Below, in pieces: positions 1 through 8,922 of a DNA stretch of 64,000 nt (its first letter is position 1; each line of letters opens with the position of its first letter). The DNA comes from UBA1765 sp045629945 (GTDB lineage: Bacteria; Fibrobacterota; Fibrobacteria; Fibrobacterales; Fibrobacteraceae), in the NCBI GenBank assembly GCA_045629945.1, contig JAZQSE010000041.1, positions 1 to 64,000 of the forward strand. The letters are read 5' to 3'. Under the pieces are notes generated by a model that was given only the letters and a program-made list of their open reading frames with translations, was not told the DNA's origin and did not search any database. The position numbers and the translations under genes are program-made.

Positions 1-318
1 CGCTTTACAGTTGTTGGCGACTGGATGGATGTTGACTATTTCACTTTTGTAAAAGGTGAAAATGCTAAAGACCCAGAACCAATTGGCGGCGATTCAAGTT
101 CAACAGCGATTGAAAATAGCATAAAGTTTACCCCAGATACAAAAAGTTATTTTGACGTGTTTGATTTACAAGGTAAGCTCCTGACAAGAATAAAAGCGAT
201 AAATCTTGAAGAAGCGACAAACTTATTGAAAAATACTTCTCTGAGTTTCAATCAGGGCATTTATTTGTTGCGAGGTAAAAACACTTCTAAACTTATTCGA
301 TTGAATCAGGTGAAATAG
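1..318 (+). CDS. C-terminal fragment of a secreted CBM6-like protein (5' end outside window)
   Basis: The reading frame is open from base 1, so the gene begins upstream of the window. The first residues (RFTVVGDWMDVDYFTF) read like the last strands of a family 6/35 carbohydrate-binding module, where a GDW-x-DY stretch precedes the final strand. A short Ser-rich linker follows (about residues 28-45). The last 60 residues form a small beta-sandwich tail with FDVFDLQGKLL and a GIYLLRG segment, the pattern of T9SS-type C-terminal sorting domains in Bacteroidetes and Fibrobacter cellulases. The likely whole protein is an exported polysaccharide-degrading enzyme. Its catalytic domain is not visible, so no enzyme activity can be assigned. 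A terminator follows directly, so this is the end of a transcription unit. Confidence 0.7.
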   Translation, partial: RFTVVGDWMDVDYFTFVKGENAKDPEPIGGDSSSTAIENSIKFTPDTKSYFDVFDLQGKLLTRIKAINLEEATNLLKNTSLSFNQGIYLLRGKNTSKLIRLNQVK

Positions 319-333
319 TTTTATTTCTTTTTT

Positions 334-393
334 AAACTGTTCAAAAAATAGAGCATTTTAATTGGGCTACTTGTTTTTTGAACAGTTTTTTTG
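334..393 (+). terminator. Intrinsic terminator after the CBM6 protein gene
   Basis: The sequence aactgttcaaaaaa pairs perfectly with ttttttgaacagtt about 25 bases later, and a T-rich run follows. It lies 16 bases after the stop codon of the partial gene and in front of the GH5 gene, which therefore needs its own promoter. Confidence 0.75.
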
Positions 394-498
394 TCTTTAT
401 TCCAAATTTGAAAAGTTTCTGGCCTAACAACTTGAAGATTTTTTAGCCAAAAGAATCTTTTTAATATATTTTAGAGTGAACTTTTTAAGGACTTTTTT

Positions 499-2112
499 AT
501 GGCCAGTATTAAACCAGGTTTTTTTGTTCAAGGGCGTTTTCTTTATTCTAAAGATAACGAAAAAGTGGTTTTACGCGGTATCAATCACATGTTTATCTGG
601 ACCGACCGCGAAGGCAAAGTTTTACCAGAAATTGCAAAAACAGGTGCCAATGTTGTTCGTATTGTATGGAATATGTTAGGGCGCGTAAGCGATTTAGACA
701 ACATTATCCGGGAATGTATTGCAAATAATATGATTCCAATGCCTGAATTGCACGATGCTACCGGCCGTTGGGATAAACTACCTGAACTTTTGAATTTCTG
801 GCTTCGGGATGAAGTTCTTCAAATGATTTCTAACCATCAAGAATATTTGCTTTTAAATATTGGTAATGAAGTCGGTGCCGAAGAAATCGATTCAGAAGAA
901 TTTTTTGATGCTTATTGCATGATGATAACTAAAATGCGCGCTGCCGGAATACGTGTTCCTTTGATTATTGATGCTGATGCGTGGGGACAAAGTTCTAAGA
1001 ATATTTTTGCTGTAGGTAATAGACTTTTACAAGCAGACCCAGAACACAATCTGATGTTTTCTATTCACATGTGGTGGCCTTCAGAAAAGCATAATGCCGA
1101 AGAAACAGGTTATGCTTCAGTAGAAGAACGAGTGACTGGTGTTTTAGAACGCTCAGTTGAATTAAATTTGCCGTTGATAGTGGGGGAATTTGCACCAGTT
1201 GCCGTGAAAGGGGCTAAGGACATTCCTTATAGGCACATTATGGCAGAAGCCGAACGTTTGAATATTGGTTGGCTTGCTTGGAGTTGGGGCCCAGGAAATT
1301 TTGATAGTCGTGAAATGGATATGACAACGCATGGTTCTTATAATACATTGGTAGATTGGGGCCGCTTTGTTTGTATCGATAGTTCTTTGAGCATTCAGAA
1401 TACAAGTTCTATCCCTACTTTTATTACAGAAGGCGATTTTGTTACAGGAACTTCTGGCAGGGCTTCAAATTTGGTTCTAAATGGAACTTTCTCAGATGCA
1501 GAAGATGCTTTAAACCATTGGAAACCTGATTTCTGGGGTGGAAAAGTCAATGTTATTCCATGCAAGGGCATTGTTCGCTTTGAAATAGAAAAAGCAGGAA
1601 AAGATAGTTGGTCTTTGCAATTTAAGCAGAATTTGTCTTTACGTTTAGGGACAACTTATGTTTTTAGTATGAGAGCAAAGGCTGATAGCCCAAGGACATT
1701 GAATGTAGACATTAAAAAAGATAGCGATGAATACACCCCTTATGCTAATGGTCGTATTTTGGATTTGAGTTCTAGCTGGCAAGAATTTAGTTGGAAATTC
1801 ACCATGAAAGAAGACTCTGACAAAAATGCGGTTCTTGTATTTGATATGGGTGGTTCAAGTATCAACTGGGAACTTGCTGATATTTCTTTAGTGCAAGCTC
1901 GTAGCGTTGCCGATCGCTTGAATTCTAGTTTCCACAGAAATGTTCAAAAAAATTCTGGCTATTTCAATTCTCCGAATGGTCCTTGGGAATTGCATTTGTA
2001 TTCATCAGAAGGTGTTTTATTGGAAGTTCTTGATAAAGGTCGTGGTGGTGAAGGTATGCGCCCTTACCCAAAAATTGAAAAAAGCGGTATTTTAGTTATA
2101 AAGGACTTGTAA
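499..2112 (+). CDS. GH5 beta-mannanase-like glycoside hydrolase with C-terminal carbohydrate-binding-like domain
   Basis: The 537-residue protein has a GH5 catalytic barrel in about residues 5-300. It matches the GH5_8 mannanase pattern: an RGINH start, TGANVVRIVW, an HDATG strand, the acid/base Glu124 in NIGNEVG and the nucleophile Glu230 in LIVGEFAP. The likely reaction is hydrolysis of beta-1,4-mannan. Residues 315-455 look like a jelly-roll module of the CBM4/CBM16 type (NLVLNGTFSDAEDALNHW, later WQEFSW). The last 50 residues resemble a shortened sorting-type beta tail. The start is supported by an aagga ribosome site 7 bases upstream and an in-frame stop at 472-474. No signal peptide is visible at this start, which is odd for a mannanase. 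The subfamily is assigned by pattern only. Confidence 0.8.
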   Translation: MASIKPGFFVQGRFLYSKDNEKVVLRGINHMFIWTDREGKVLPEIAKTGANVVRIVWNMLGRVSDLDNIIRECIANNMIPMPELHDATGRWDKLPELLNFWLRDEVLQMISNHQEYLLLNIGNEVGAEEIDSEEFFDAYCMMITKMRAAGIRVPLIIDADAWGQSSKNIFAVGNRLLQADPEHNLMFSIHMWWPSEKHNAEETGYASVEERVTGVLERSVELNLPLIVGEFAPVAVKGAKDIPYRHIMAEAERLNIGWLAWSWGPGNFDSREMDMTTHGSYNTLVDWGRFVCIDSSLSIQNTSSIPTFITEGDFVTGTSGRASNLVLNGTFSDAEDALNHWKPDFWGGKVNVIPCKGIVRFEIEKAGKDSWSLQFKQNLSLRLGTTYVFSMRAKADSPRTLNVDIKKDSDEYTPYANGRILDLSSSWQEFSWKFTMKEDSDKNAVLVFDMGGSSINWELADISLVQARSVADRLNSSFHRNVQKNSGYFNSPNGPWELHLYSSEGVLLEVLDKGRGGEGMRPYPKIEKSGILVIKDL

Positions 2113-2126
2113 TTCAAAAGGGTGTT

Positions 2127-2948
2127 ATGATTCAAGAGCATATAGTTAATGAAAATGTTTATGAGCCGTATCTGGAAAAAACTTATCCGGATTCCCACCG
2201 TTCCTATATGCTTTCACCAGTAAAAGTTAAAGAAGTTCAAATAGATGCAGAATATCCTTTTTTAGACCTTTCTTTTAAAGCAAAATGCTTACATGTCTTT
2301 ATTTATGCCGGCATTTTTTTGCTCGTTTTTTGGTTAAATCCGTTGCGATATGGGCTAAAAATTGAAGGCCGTAAGGGGTTGAAAAAATATAAAAAGCAAT
2401 TTAAAAATGGCGCAATGACTGTTGCAAATCATGTTTACCGTTGGGATTTTTTGGCTATTTTGCAAGCAGTCCGTTTTCGGTGTATGTGGTTTCCGGCAAG
2501 GCAGGAAAATCTTGAAACTTCAGATGCCTGGATGATTCGCGGGGCCGGAGGAATTCCAGTTCCGGACACATCGCAAGCTATGAAAAAATTCAATGCCGCT
2601 TTCAATTATTTGCATAAAAAGAAAAAATGGTTGCATTGTTTCCCTGAAGCTAGCCGTTGGGATTTTTATGGCCCTATCCGCCCTTTTAGAAAAGGAGCAT
2701 TTTCTATGGCTTATAGTTATAATTTGCCAGTTATTCCAATGGCTTTTTCTTACAGAAAACCAACCGGGCTTTATAAATTTTTCAAAGTGAAACATCCTTT
2801 AATTACTCTTCGCATTGGTGAGCCTATATTCCCAGATAAAACGATAGGAAAGTCAGAATCTTGTGATAAAATGCGAAAAGAAGCCCATGAACAGATTTGT
2901 GCTTTAGCTGGAATCAAACAAAATGGTTGGCCGGCAATTTTGGATTAA
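2127..2948 (+). CDS. PlsC-like 1-acylglycerol-3-phosphate acyltransferase family protein
   Basis: This 273-residue protein carries the acyltransferase motifs of the PlsC/LPLAT family: NHVYRWD (the NHx4D catalytic block) near residue 101 and FPEASRWDF (block III) near residue 172. A hydrophobic stretch near residues 52-69 (HVFIYAGIFLLVFWL) would anchor it to the inner membrane. The family transfers an acyl chain to lysophosphatidate or related acceptors in phospholipid synthesis; the exact acceptor here is not determinable. About 50 N-terminal residues precede the membrane segment, a little longer than typical PlsC. It follows the GH5 gene by 14 bases and may share its transcript, though no functional link is evident. 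Confidence 0.8.
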   Translation: MIQEHIVNENVYEPYLEKTYPDSHRSYMLSPVKVKEVQIDAEYPFLDLSFKAKCLHVFIYAGIFLLVFWLNPLRYGLKIEGRKGLKKYKKQFKNGAMTVANHVYRWDFLAILQAVRFRCMWFPARQENLETSDAWMIRGAGGIPVPDTSQAMKKFNAAFNYLHKKKKWLHCFPEASRWDFYGPIRPFRKGAFSMAYSYNLPVIPMAFSYRKPTGLYKFFKVKHPLITLRIGEPIFPDKTIGKSESCDKMRKEAHEQICALAGIKQNGWPAILD

Positions 2949-3014
2949 AGCAAAGAATTGTTGAAAATCAAGTCTAAATAATGAACTTCTAAGGCATTTC
3001 TCTTATTTATTAAA

Positions 3015-3034
3015 GCAAAATTTTTTAAATTTTG
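3015..3034 (+). promoter_or_regulatory. Perfect AT-rich hairpin just upstream of the ribE start
   Basis: gcaaaattt and aaattttgc form a 9-bp stem around a TTT loop, ending 4 bases before the ribE ATG. No Shine-Dalgarno sequence is visible, so the hairpin occupies the ribosome-binding region. It could be an operator or an RNA element, or the end of an upstream terminator. It is not an FMN riboswitch. Confidence 0.3.
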
Positions 3035-3038
3035 CCCG

Positions 3039-3725
3039 ATGTTTACTGGAATTATTCAAAAAACAGGCATTGTCTTAAACACAGAACGGCGTGGCGACGC
3101 TTTGTCTATGCGTGTTCTGGCTGAAGATTTTTTTGCTAATTGCCATGCTGGAGATAGTATTGCAAACGATGGTGTTTGCTTGACGATTGAATCTTGTACA
3201 GATTCTGAGGCTGTTTTTTGTTTAATGCATCAAACTTTAGAAAATACGACTTTTCAAAATGTATCTTTGGGCGCCAAATTGAACCTGGAAAAAGCTTGTG
3301 CTCTGAATACGCCTATGGGAGGACATTTTGTAACAGGTCATGTAGATGCTTGTGCCAAAGTTTTGCAAGTTACTCCTAGAGAAACTGGTGTAGAAGTAGA
3401 TTTAGAAATTCCTGAGCATTTACGCCGTTATGTGATTTCAAGAGGTTCTGTTGCTTTAAATGGTATTAGTCTGACTGTTGCCGAAAAAGGGAAAAATTTT
3501 ATTCGAGTTTGTATTATTCCAGAAACGCTGGAACGAACAAATCTTTCTGATTGGAAAGCTGGAACTCTTGTAAATGTTGAAGTAGATATGCTTGGAAAGT
3601 ATATGGAAAATTATTTGTCAGAACTTTTAAAAGAAGTGGCTGTCGGGGTTATTCCGGAACAAGACTCTGGCGAGATGTCTGTAAAAGAGATGCTTTCGGC
3701 AATGTTACAAGTAAAAAAGGGATAA
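3039..3725 (+). CDS. ribE: Riboflavin synthase, alpha subunit
   Basis: This 228-residue enzyme catalyses dismutation of two 6,7-dimethyl-8-ribityllumazine molecules to riboflavin plus a pyrimidinedione, the last step of the pathway. It starts with the family hallmark MFTGIIQ and shows the duplicated lumazine-binding barrels: the first with SIANDGVCLTIE and GGHFVTGHVD, the second with VALNGISLTV. The C-terminal 30 residues extend beyond the usual ~200 and look unstructured or helical. It heads a ribE-ribBA-ribH block, with ribBA 10 bases downstream. The name ribE is used for the alpha synthase (ribC in some species). Confidence 0.93.
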   Translation: MFTGIIQKTGIVLNTERRGDALSMRVLAEDFFANCHAGDSIANDGVCLTIESCTDSEAVFCLMHQTLENTTFQNVSLGAKLNLEKACALNTPMGGHFVTGHVDACAKVLQVTPRETGVEVDLEIPEHLRRYVISRGSVALNGISLTVAEKGKNFIRVCIIPETLERTNLSDWKAGTLVNVEVDMLGKYMENYLSELLKEVAVGVIPEQDSGEMSVKEMLSAMLQVKKG

Positions 3726-3735
3726 AGCTGGTTTT

Positions 3736-4944
3736 ATGTCTTTGAATACGATAGAAGAAGCGATTGAAGATTTTAGGAATGGTAAGTTCCTTATTGTGGT
3801 TGATGACGAAGATCGCGAAAATGAAGGCGATTTTATTATCGCTGCAGAAAAAATTACTCCTGAGCATGTGAATTTTATGCTTAAAGAAGGTCGTGGAGTT
3901 CTTTGCGCTCCATTGCCTATTTCTCGTTGTAGAGAACTTGGTCTTACTAGGCAGACTGCTGAGAATACTTCTATCCTTGGTACGCCATTCACGATTATGG
4001 TAGACAAAATTGAAGGCTGTACAACAGGTGTTTCGGCAAAAGATAGAGCAGCGACTATTCAAGCTTTGGCTGACCCGAGTTCAACGCCGTCTACATTTGG
4101 ACGTCCAGGTCATATTTCTCCACTATATGCTCAGGAAGAAGGTGTTTTACGTAGAGCAGGGCATACAGAAGCAGCTGTTGATTTGGCCCGTTTAGCAGGC
4201 CTTCGGCCAGCAGCCGCTCTTATTGAAATAATGAATGAAGATGGCTCTATGGCTCGCTTGCCGGAACTTAAGAAAATTGCCGAGAAATTTGGCATGAAAA
4301 TGATAGCGATTCGTGATTTGATAACTTATCGTTTGCGCCAAGAAAAATTAGTTGAAAGAGTTGCTTGCCCTTTGATTCCTTCTAAGTATGGTGATTTTAA
4401 AGCTTATGGTTATCGTAGTATTACAGATGGCGTAGAACATATAGCATTTGTGGCAGGTTCTCCAGATTATTCTAAACCTGTTTATGTGCGGGTACATAGT
4501 GAATGTTTAACGGGTGATATTTTCGGTTCTAAACGTTGTGATTGCGGAGACCAACTTGCTTCTGCTATGACTTTTATTGGTAAGCATGGCGGTGTGTTAC
4601 TTTATATGCGAGGTCATGAAGGCCGTGGCATTGGTCTTTGTAATAAACTTAGAGCGTATGAATTACAAGAGCAAGGTTTAGATACAGTAGAAGCTAATTG
4701 TCATTTAGGCTTTAAACCGGACCACAGAGAATATGGTATCGGGGCTCAAATTTTAGCTGATTTAGGTGTCCGACAAATGCGTTTGCTAACCAACAATCCA
4801 AGTAAGGTTTCTGGAATCTCTGGTTATGGATTAGAAATTGTGGAACGCGTTCCAATTGAAATCGAACCTAATGAAGAAAATGAATTTTATTTAAAAACAA
4901 AAAAAGAAAAAATGGGGCATGTTCTCCATATTGAGGAAAAATAA
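3736..4944 (+). CDS. ribBA: Bifunctional 3,4-dihydroxy-2-butanone-4-phosphate synthase / GTP cyclohydrolase II
   Basis: The 402-residue protein joins two riboflavin-pathway enzymes. Residues 1-200 are the RibB domain, which makes dihydroxybutanone phosphate from ribulose 5-phosphate; visible motifs are DDEDRENEGD (metal and substrate acids) and RAGHTEAAVDLARLAGL. Residues 205-400 are RibA, which opens GTP to start the pyrimidine branch; visible are VHSECLTGDIFGSKRCDCG with zinc-binding cysteines and GHEGRGIGL with the catalytic loop, followed by the RLLTNNPSK tail. Both active sites look intact. It sits between ribE and ribH, so both precursor branches are encoded in one operon. Confidence 0.95.
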   Translation: MSLNTIEEAIEDFRNGKFLIVVDDEDRENEGDFIIAAEKITPEHVNFMLKEGRGVLCAPLPISRCRELGLTRQTAENTSILGTPFTIMVDKIEGCTTGVSAKDRAATIQALADPSSTPSTFGRPGHISPLYAQEEGVLRRAGHTEAAVDLARLAGLRPAAALIEIMNEDGSMARLPELKKIAEKFGMKMIAIRDLITYRLRQEKLVERVACPLIPSKYGDFKAYGYRSITDGVEHIAFVAGSPDYSKPVYVRVHSECLTGDIFGSKRCDCGDQLASAMTFIGKHGGVLLYMRGHEGRGIGLCNKLRAYELQEQGLDTVEANCHLGFKPDHREYGIGAQILADLGVRQMRLLTNNPSKVSGISGYGLEIVERVPIEIEPNEENEFYLKTKKEKMGHVLHIEEK

Positions 4945-4946
4945 TT

Positions 4947-5414
4947 ATGAGCAAGGAATTTGAAAAGAATTTGTCTGGAAATGGTAAACGCATTGCCATT
5001 GTCGTTGCGGAATTTAATGAAATGGTAACAGACGCTTTATTGCGTGGCGCTGTAGACCGTTTAGAAGCTCTTGGAGTTTCTAGTGAAAATATTTTTGTCG
5101 CAAAAGTTCCTGGAGCTTTTGAAATTCCTGGAGTTTGTCGCCGTTTAGCAGATACAGGTTCTTATGATGCTATTATTGCTCTTGGTGCCGTAATTCGTGG
5201 CGAAACATCTCATTATGATGCGGTTGTAAATGGGGTAACTTCTGGAATAGCTTCTCTTGCAAGCGAAGGTAAAATTCCAGTTTTATTTGGCGTTCTTACA
5301 ACAGATACTGTTGAACAAGCTTTGAACCGTGCTGGTTTGAAAGCTGGCAACAAGGGCGCTGATGTCGCTCAGTCTGCAATTCAGTTGGCTAACCTTTATT
5401 CACAGATAAAGTAA
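4947..5414 (+). CDS. ribH: 6,7-dimethyl-8-ribityllumazine synthase
   Basis: At 155 residues this is the usual length for lumazine synthase, which condenses the ribitylamino-pyrimidine with dihydroxybutanone phosphate. Motifs seen are VAEFNEMVTDALLRGA, the substrate loop VPGAFEIP, and GAVIRGETSHYD with the catalytic His near position 91. GVLTTDTVEQA near 115-125 and NKGADVAQSAIQL near the end are also typical. The family forms 60-subunit capsids or pentamers. The start is supported by a gagga site in the ribBA end, 8 bases upstream. The gap to ribBA is 2 bases and to nusB 4 bases. Confidence 0.95.
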   Translation: MSKEFEKNLSGNGKRIAIVVAEFNEMVTDALLRGAVDRLEALGVSSENIFVAKVPGAFEIPGVCRRLADTGSYDAIIALGAVIRGETSHYDAVVNGVTSGIASLASEGKIPVLFGVLTTDTVEQALNRAGLKAGNKGADVAQSAIQLANLYSQIK

Positions 5415-5418
5415 TTGT

Positions 5419-5868
5419 ATGCAAAAATATAGTGTAAATCGTCGTTCTGCAAGAGTGTTTGCTATGCAACTTCTTTATGCTATGGAAGTTACTGCAGGCA
5501 CTGCTGGAGAATGTCTTGGCGGCGTTTTAAATAATAGTCCTGAACTTTCATCTGAAATGAAAGCTTATGGCATTTCTTTGGTGGATATTGCTCAGGAACA
5601 CAGAGAAGATTTCGAAAAAATTATAGCGGAGACATCAAAATCTTGGGCTATTGAAAGAATGGCTCTTGTTGATGTTTGTGTGCTTCGCGTAGCCCTTGCT
5701 GAATTATTGTATAAAGCAGATACACCAGCAAAGGTGGTTCTTACTGAAGCTGTACAAATTGCAGCTAAATACAGTACAGAAGATTCTTATTCTTTTATTA
5801 ATGGTATTTTGAATCATGTTGCAGAAATGCAAGGGATTTTTCCTTCGACCTCTAAGGAGAGTTTGTAA
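5419..5868 (+). CDS. nusB: Transcription antitermination protein NusB
   Basis: The 149-residue protein has the NusB helical fold signature: an N-terminal NRRSARVFAMQLLYAMEV, a central LVDVCVLRVALAELLY, and VVLTEAVQIAAKYSTEDSYSFINGILNHV. NusB binds boxA RNA together with S10 (NusE) in rRNA antitermination complexes. The arrangement ribH-nusB is common across bacteria, which supports both calls. The DUF2723 gene begins on the very next base after its stop codon. Confidence 0.93.
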   Translation: MQKYSVNRRSARVFAMQLLYAMEVTAGTAGECLGGVLNNSPELSSEMKAYGISLVDIAQEHREDFEKIIAETSKSWAIERMALVDVCVLRVALAELLYKADTPAKVVLTEAVQIAAKYSTEDSYSFINGILNHVAEMQGIFPSTSKESL

Positions 5869-8800
5869 ATGAAATTGTCTGAACGAATGGTAAAACACAT
5901 TACGGCAGGTTTTGTTTGCCTTGTCGCTTTGGTTGTTTATTGTTTGACCATGGCTCCAACAGTTAGTTTTTGGGATTGTGGTGAATTTATTGCTTGTGCT
6001 AATACACTTGGAATCCCACACCCTCCAGGAACACCGTTTTTTGTTTTTCTTGGTCGAGCGGTCATTATTCTTTTGCCGTTTGTCGAAGAAATTGCAAAAC
6101 GAGTGAACTACATATCAGTAGTCAGTTCTGCAGCAACAGTTTATGTTGCCGTTTTATTTGCTTGGGATTTCTTGTCAAAAATTTTATCTAAAGATTCTTT
6201 GCGAGAAAAACTTTCAGCTCGAATTAGAACGATTTCTCTTGTTTGCGCCGGCCTTGTTGCAGGTTTCTTGCTTACCTTCTCAGATACATTCTGGTTTAAT
6301 GCCGTAGAAGCAGAAGTTTATGGCCTTGCCATGTTTATCTTGCTTTTGATTTCTTATCTAGGACTTGTTTGGTACGACAAACGTAATGAAGAAGACAAAG
6401 CGGACAGATATTTGATTTTTATGTGCTACATCGCTTTCTTAGGCGTAGGGGCTCATCTTTATACAATGCTTACTATCCCAGCTGTTTTTGTATTGTTGTT
6501 GTTAGCAGAACCAAAGAAAATTGTACAGCGTTTACCAATATGGATTACAGGAGTCGTTCTTTGTTCGGTAATCTATTATGTGTCTTCTTTTGTTGAATGG
6601 TCCTTATTTTTACTGATTGCTTTAGTTGTTCTAACTTTTGCAAAACCATTTAAAGCAGAAATCCAACATGCGATAAAGCTTTCTTTAGCTTTTACAGTAG
6701 TGGCTTTAATTGGTTATAGCACACACCTTTACATTCCAATTCGTTCGGAATTGAATCCGGTTATTGATGAAAATAACCCAGAAATCAATATCCGTGATGA
6801 ACAAGGGAATTTACAATTAGGCAACCTTTTAGAAGATGAAAACTGGGTGGCATTCAATAATTTTATTGAACGTAAACAATATGGCTCAGAAAGTATGATT
6901 TCTCGTGCTTTCCATAGACGCTCTTCTTTAGCCCATCAATTCTTAAGTTTCCCACACATGGGATTTGGCGGTTACCAGATTGCGCAATATTTGCCGTTTA
7001 AAGTGGGTGAAGTTAATTTCTATAACGGATCTTATGCATTTGATATGCAGGATAATGCGCCATTAAAACGCTTTGGAATTAGTTTCCCGACACAAATGGC
7101 CGCAATGGGGGATCAGACATTTATGCAATTGGTTTGGTTCTTGTTGTTTAATGGACTTTTGATTGCTGTTTGCGTTTTTGCTTATAAACGTCACAGAAAT
7201 TACGGAATTTTCCTTTCTGTTCTTTATGCACTTTGTTCTCTTGGTCTTCTTTTCTATATCAATTTCGCGGATGGAACCCGCATGGAAAAACGCGATTATG
7301 ATGCGTGGGTTGCTCATGCCCAAAAAACGGTGCAGACTCTACAGATGAGTGGCTTAAAAGTGGGTAATGTTCCTGACCCACATAAATTGATAGACGCAAG
7401 ACAAGAAATAGCAAATGCAGAATATGCTTTTGAAGCAGCAAAACAACGTAAACTTTCTGCTCAAGAAATCCAGAACGCAGAACAACGTTTGCGCGCCGCT
7501 TATGCAAACCCGGCATGGCAAGCTTATGAAAGAATTGGACAATACATTCAATTCCCGACGCCAGTTCATTTAGAAGTCCGTGAACGTGATTATTTCTATA
7601 CACCAGCATTTATTTTCATGAGTATTATGTTTGGTATAGGGGCTGGTATTTTAGTTTGGCTTCTTGCTGCAAAAGCAATGGCTTTTGCTTTGCCTTTGGC
7701 AGTAGCCCTTTCCTGTGTATCCTTCTTTGTTCCTTTACTTTCAAATTACACAGAACACAATCGTTCTGGCCTTTGGGTTCCTTGGGATTATGCTTATAAT
7801 TTGTTGAATAGTTGTCGTAAAAATGCTATTCTCTTTACGAATGGTGATAACGATACTTTCCCACTTTGGTTTGCTCAAGAAGTTGCTGGTATCCGAAAAG
7901 ATGTTCGTGTTGTTAATTTGAGTCTTGGCAATACAGACTGGTATATTAAGCAAATGCTTGATAATGAACCGGTTTTAAAACTAAGCTATGACCACGCTTC
8001 AATTGATAAAGATATGGTCTTAGAAGGTGAGTATTACAAGAACCCAAATAATTTTGTTCAGACTTGGCTTTCTAAAGCAACAGAAAACAAAAAGTTCTTG
8101 GAACAGAAAATAGCCACTCTTGAAAGTGATTCAACGGCTTCAAGAGACTCTCTTTTCATTTACAAATCGCAATACCAGATTTGGGATTCCTTTGAAGAAT
8201 GGGCAAATAAAAATCGTAACGGTTTAATGCTTACTCAGCATAAACTGGTTTTGGATCTTGCATTGAATAATTTTGATAAGCCACTTCATTTTTCAACAAC
8301 AGTTGGTGCATCAAACTTCTTAGGTATTGAAAAATACATGGTTCAAGAAGGGTTGATTTATAACCTTATTCGTGGCGATTTAGAACCAAAGAAAAATGCT
8401 TTTGATGCAGTACGAACACAAGCGTTAATTGATAGCGTTTATAAGTATCGTGGCTTAGGCGATGGAACGGCTTATATCAATAGTGAAACTTCCCGTTTAT
8501 TGAGTAGCTATTTCTTCTTGTATTTGCAAATTGCTACAAAATACCGCGAACAGTTGGATCTATTGCGTAAATTACCACACACTCAAACTGTAAAAGACCA
8601 GATGGATTCTCTTGTGAATGAAGCAATCCGTTATACAGATTTGGGTATTAAGCAATTCCCAGAAGAATGGCGTTGTTACTGGACTGCATTCTTTGTTTAT
8701 CAAGCAGCTAATAAAAAAGCAGAAGCTACGGCATTGTTAGAACGAGGTTTAAATACCTTGCCTACTTATGACAGAGAAGGTAGAATGCGTTTGGAATCAG

Positions 8801-8919
8801 CGTTAGAAGATGTAAAACGCTGGCCGGATTCTATTCCTGTTGTTCAAGAAATCAAAGAAGAATCTTTGACGGATTCTTTACCAATAAGTGCAAGTGCTGA
8901 TTCTTCTAAAAAGGAGTAA
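5869..8919 (+). CDS. DUF2723 family GT-C type membrane glycosyltransferase
   Basis: This 1016-residue protein begins with the DUF2723 signature: a first membrane segment, then APTVSFWDCGEFIACANTLGIPHPPGTP, whose acidic residue and PHPPG loop are typical of GT-C transferases that use lipid-linked sugars. About 10-12 membrane segments lie in residues 14-300, 415-460 and 585-630. A soluble coiled stretch (about residues 465-565) splits them. A large periplasmic-type domain with TNGDNDTFPLW near residue 660 follows. The family is annotated as protein O-mannosyltransferase-like (I recall GT117); its acceptor is unproven. The start has a good aaggag site inside nusB. The next two genes encode GT2 enzymes that could supply polyprenyl-phosphate sugar, supporting a glycosylation role. 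Confidence 0.85.
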   Translation: MKLSERMVKHITAGFVCLVALVVYCLTMAPTVSFWDCGEFIACANTLGIPHPPGTPFFVFLGRAVIILLPFVEEIAKRVNYISVVSSAATVYVAVLFAWDFLSKILSKDSLREKLSARIRTISLVCAGLVAGFLLTFSDTFWFNAVEAEVYGLAMFILLLISYLGLVWYDKRNEEDKADRYLIFMCYIAFLGVGAHLYTMLTIPAVFVLLLLAEPKKIVQRLPIWITGVVLCSVIYYVSSFVEWSLFLLIALVVLTFAKPFKAEIQHAIKLSLAFTVVALIGYSTHLYIPIRSELNPVIDENNPEINIRDEQGNLQLGNLLEDENWVAFNNFIERKQYGSESMISRAFHRRSSLAHQFLSFPHMGFGGYQIAQYLPFKVGEVNFYNGSYAFDMQDNAPLKRFGISFPTQMAAMGDQTFMQLVWFLLFNGLLIAVCVFAYKRHRNYGIFLSVLYALCSLGLLFYINFADGTRMEKRDYDAWVAHAQKTVQTLQMSGLKVGNVPDPHKLIDARQEIANAEYAFEAAKQRKLSAQEIQNAEQRLRAAYANPAWQAYERIGQYIQFPTPVHLEVRERDYFYTPAFIFMSIMFGIGAGILVWLLAAKAMAFALPLAVALSCVSFFVPLLSNYTEHNRSGLWVPWDYAYNLLNSCRKNAILFTNGDNDTFPLWFAQEVAGIRKDVRVVNLSLGNTDWYIKQMLDNEPVLKLSYDHASIDKDMVLEGEYYKNPNNFVQTWLSKATENKKFLEQKIATLESDSTASRDSLFIYKSQYQIWDSFEEWANKNRNGLMLTQHKLVLDLALNNFDKPLHFSTTVGASNFLGIEKYMVQEGLIYNLIRGDLEPKKNAFDAVRTQALIDSVYKYRGLGDGTAYINSETSRLLSSYFFLYLQIATKYREQLDLLRKLPHTQTVKDQMDSLVNEAIRYTDLGIKQFPEEWRCYWTAFFVYQAANKKAEATALLERGLNTLPTYDREGRMRLESALEDVKRWPDSIPVVQEIKEESLTDSLPISASADSSKKE

Positions 8920-8922
8920 CTT

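Noticed and set aside
476..679. Overlapping frame considered as a frameshifted signal peptide for the GH5 enzyme
   Set aside because: It reads the same DNA as the start of the GH5 catalytic domain in another frame, and the GH5 frame is intact, with family-like residues from about residue 5 onward.
2949..3038. FMN riboswitch upstream of the riboflavin genes
   Set aside because: None of the conserved FMN-aptamer segments is present in the 90-base gap; only an AT-rich hairpin is seen.
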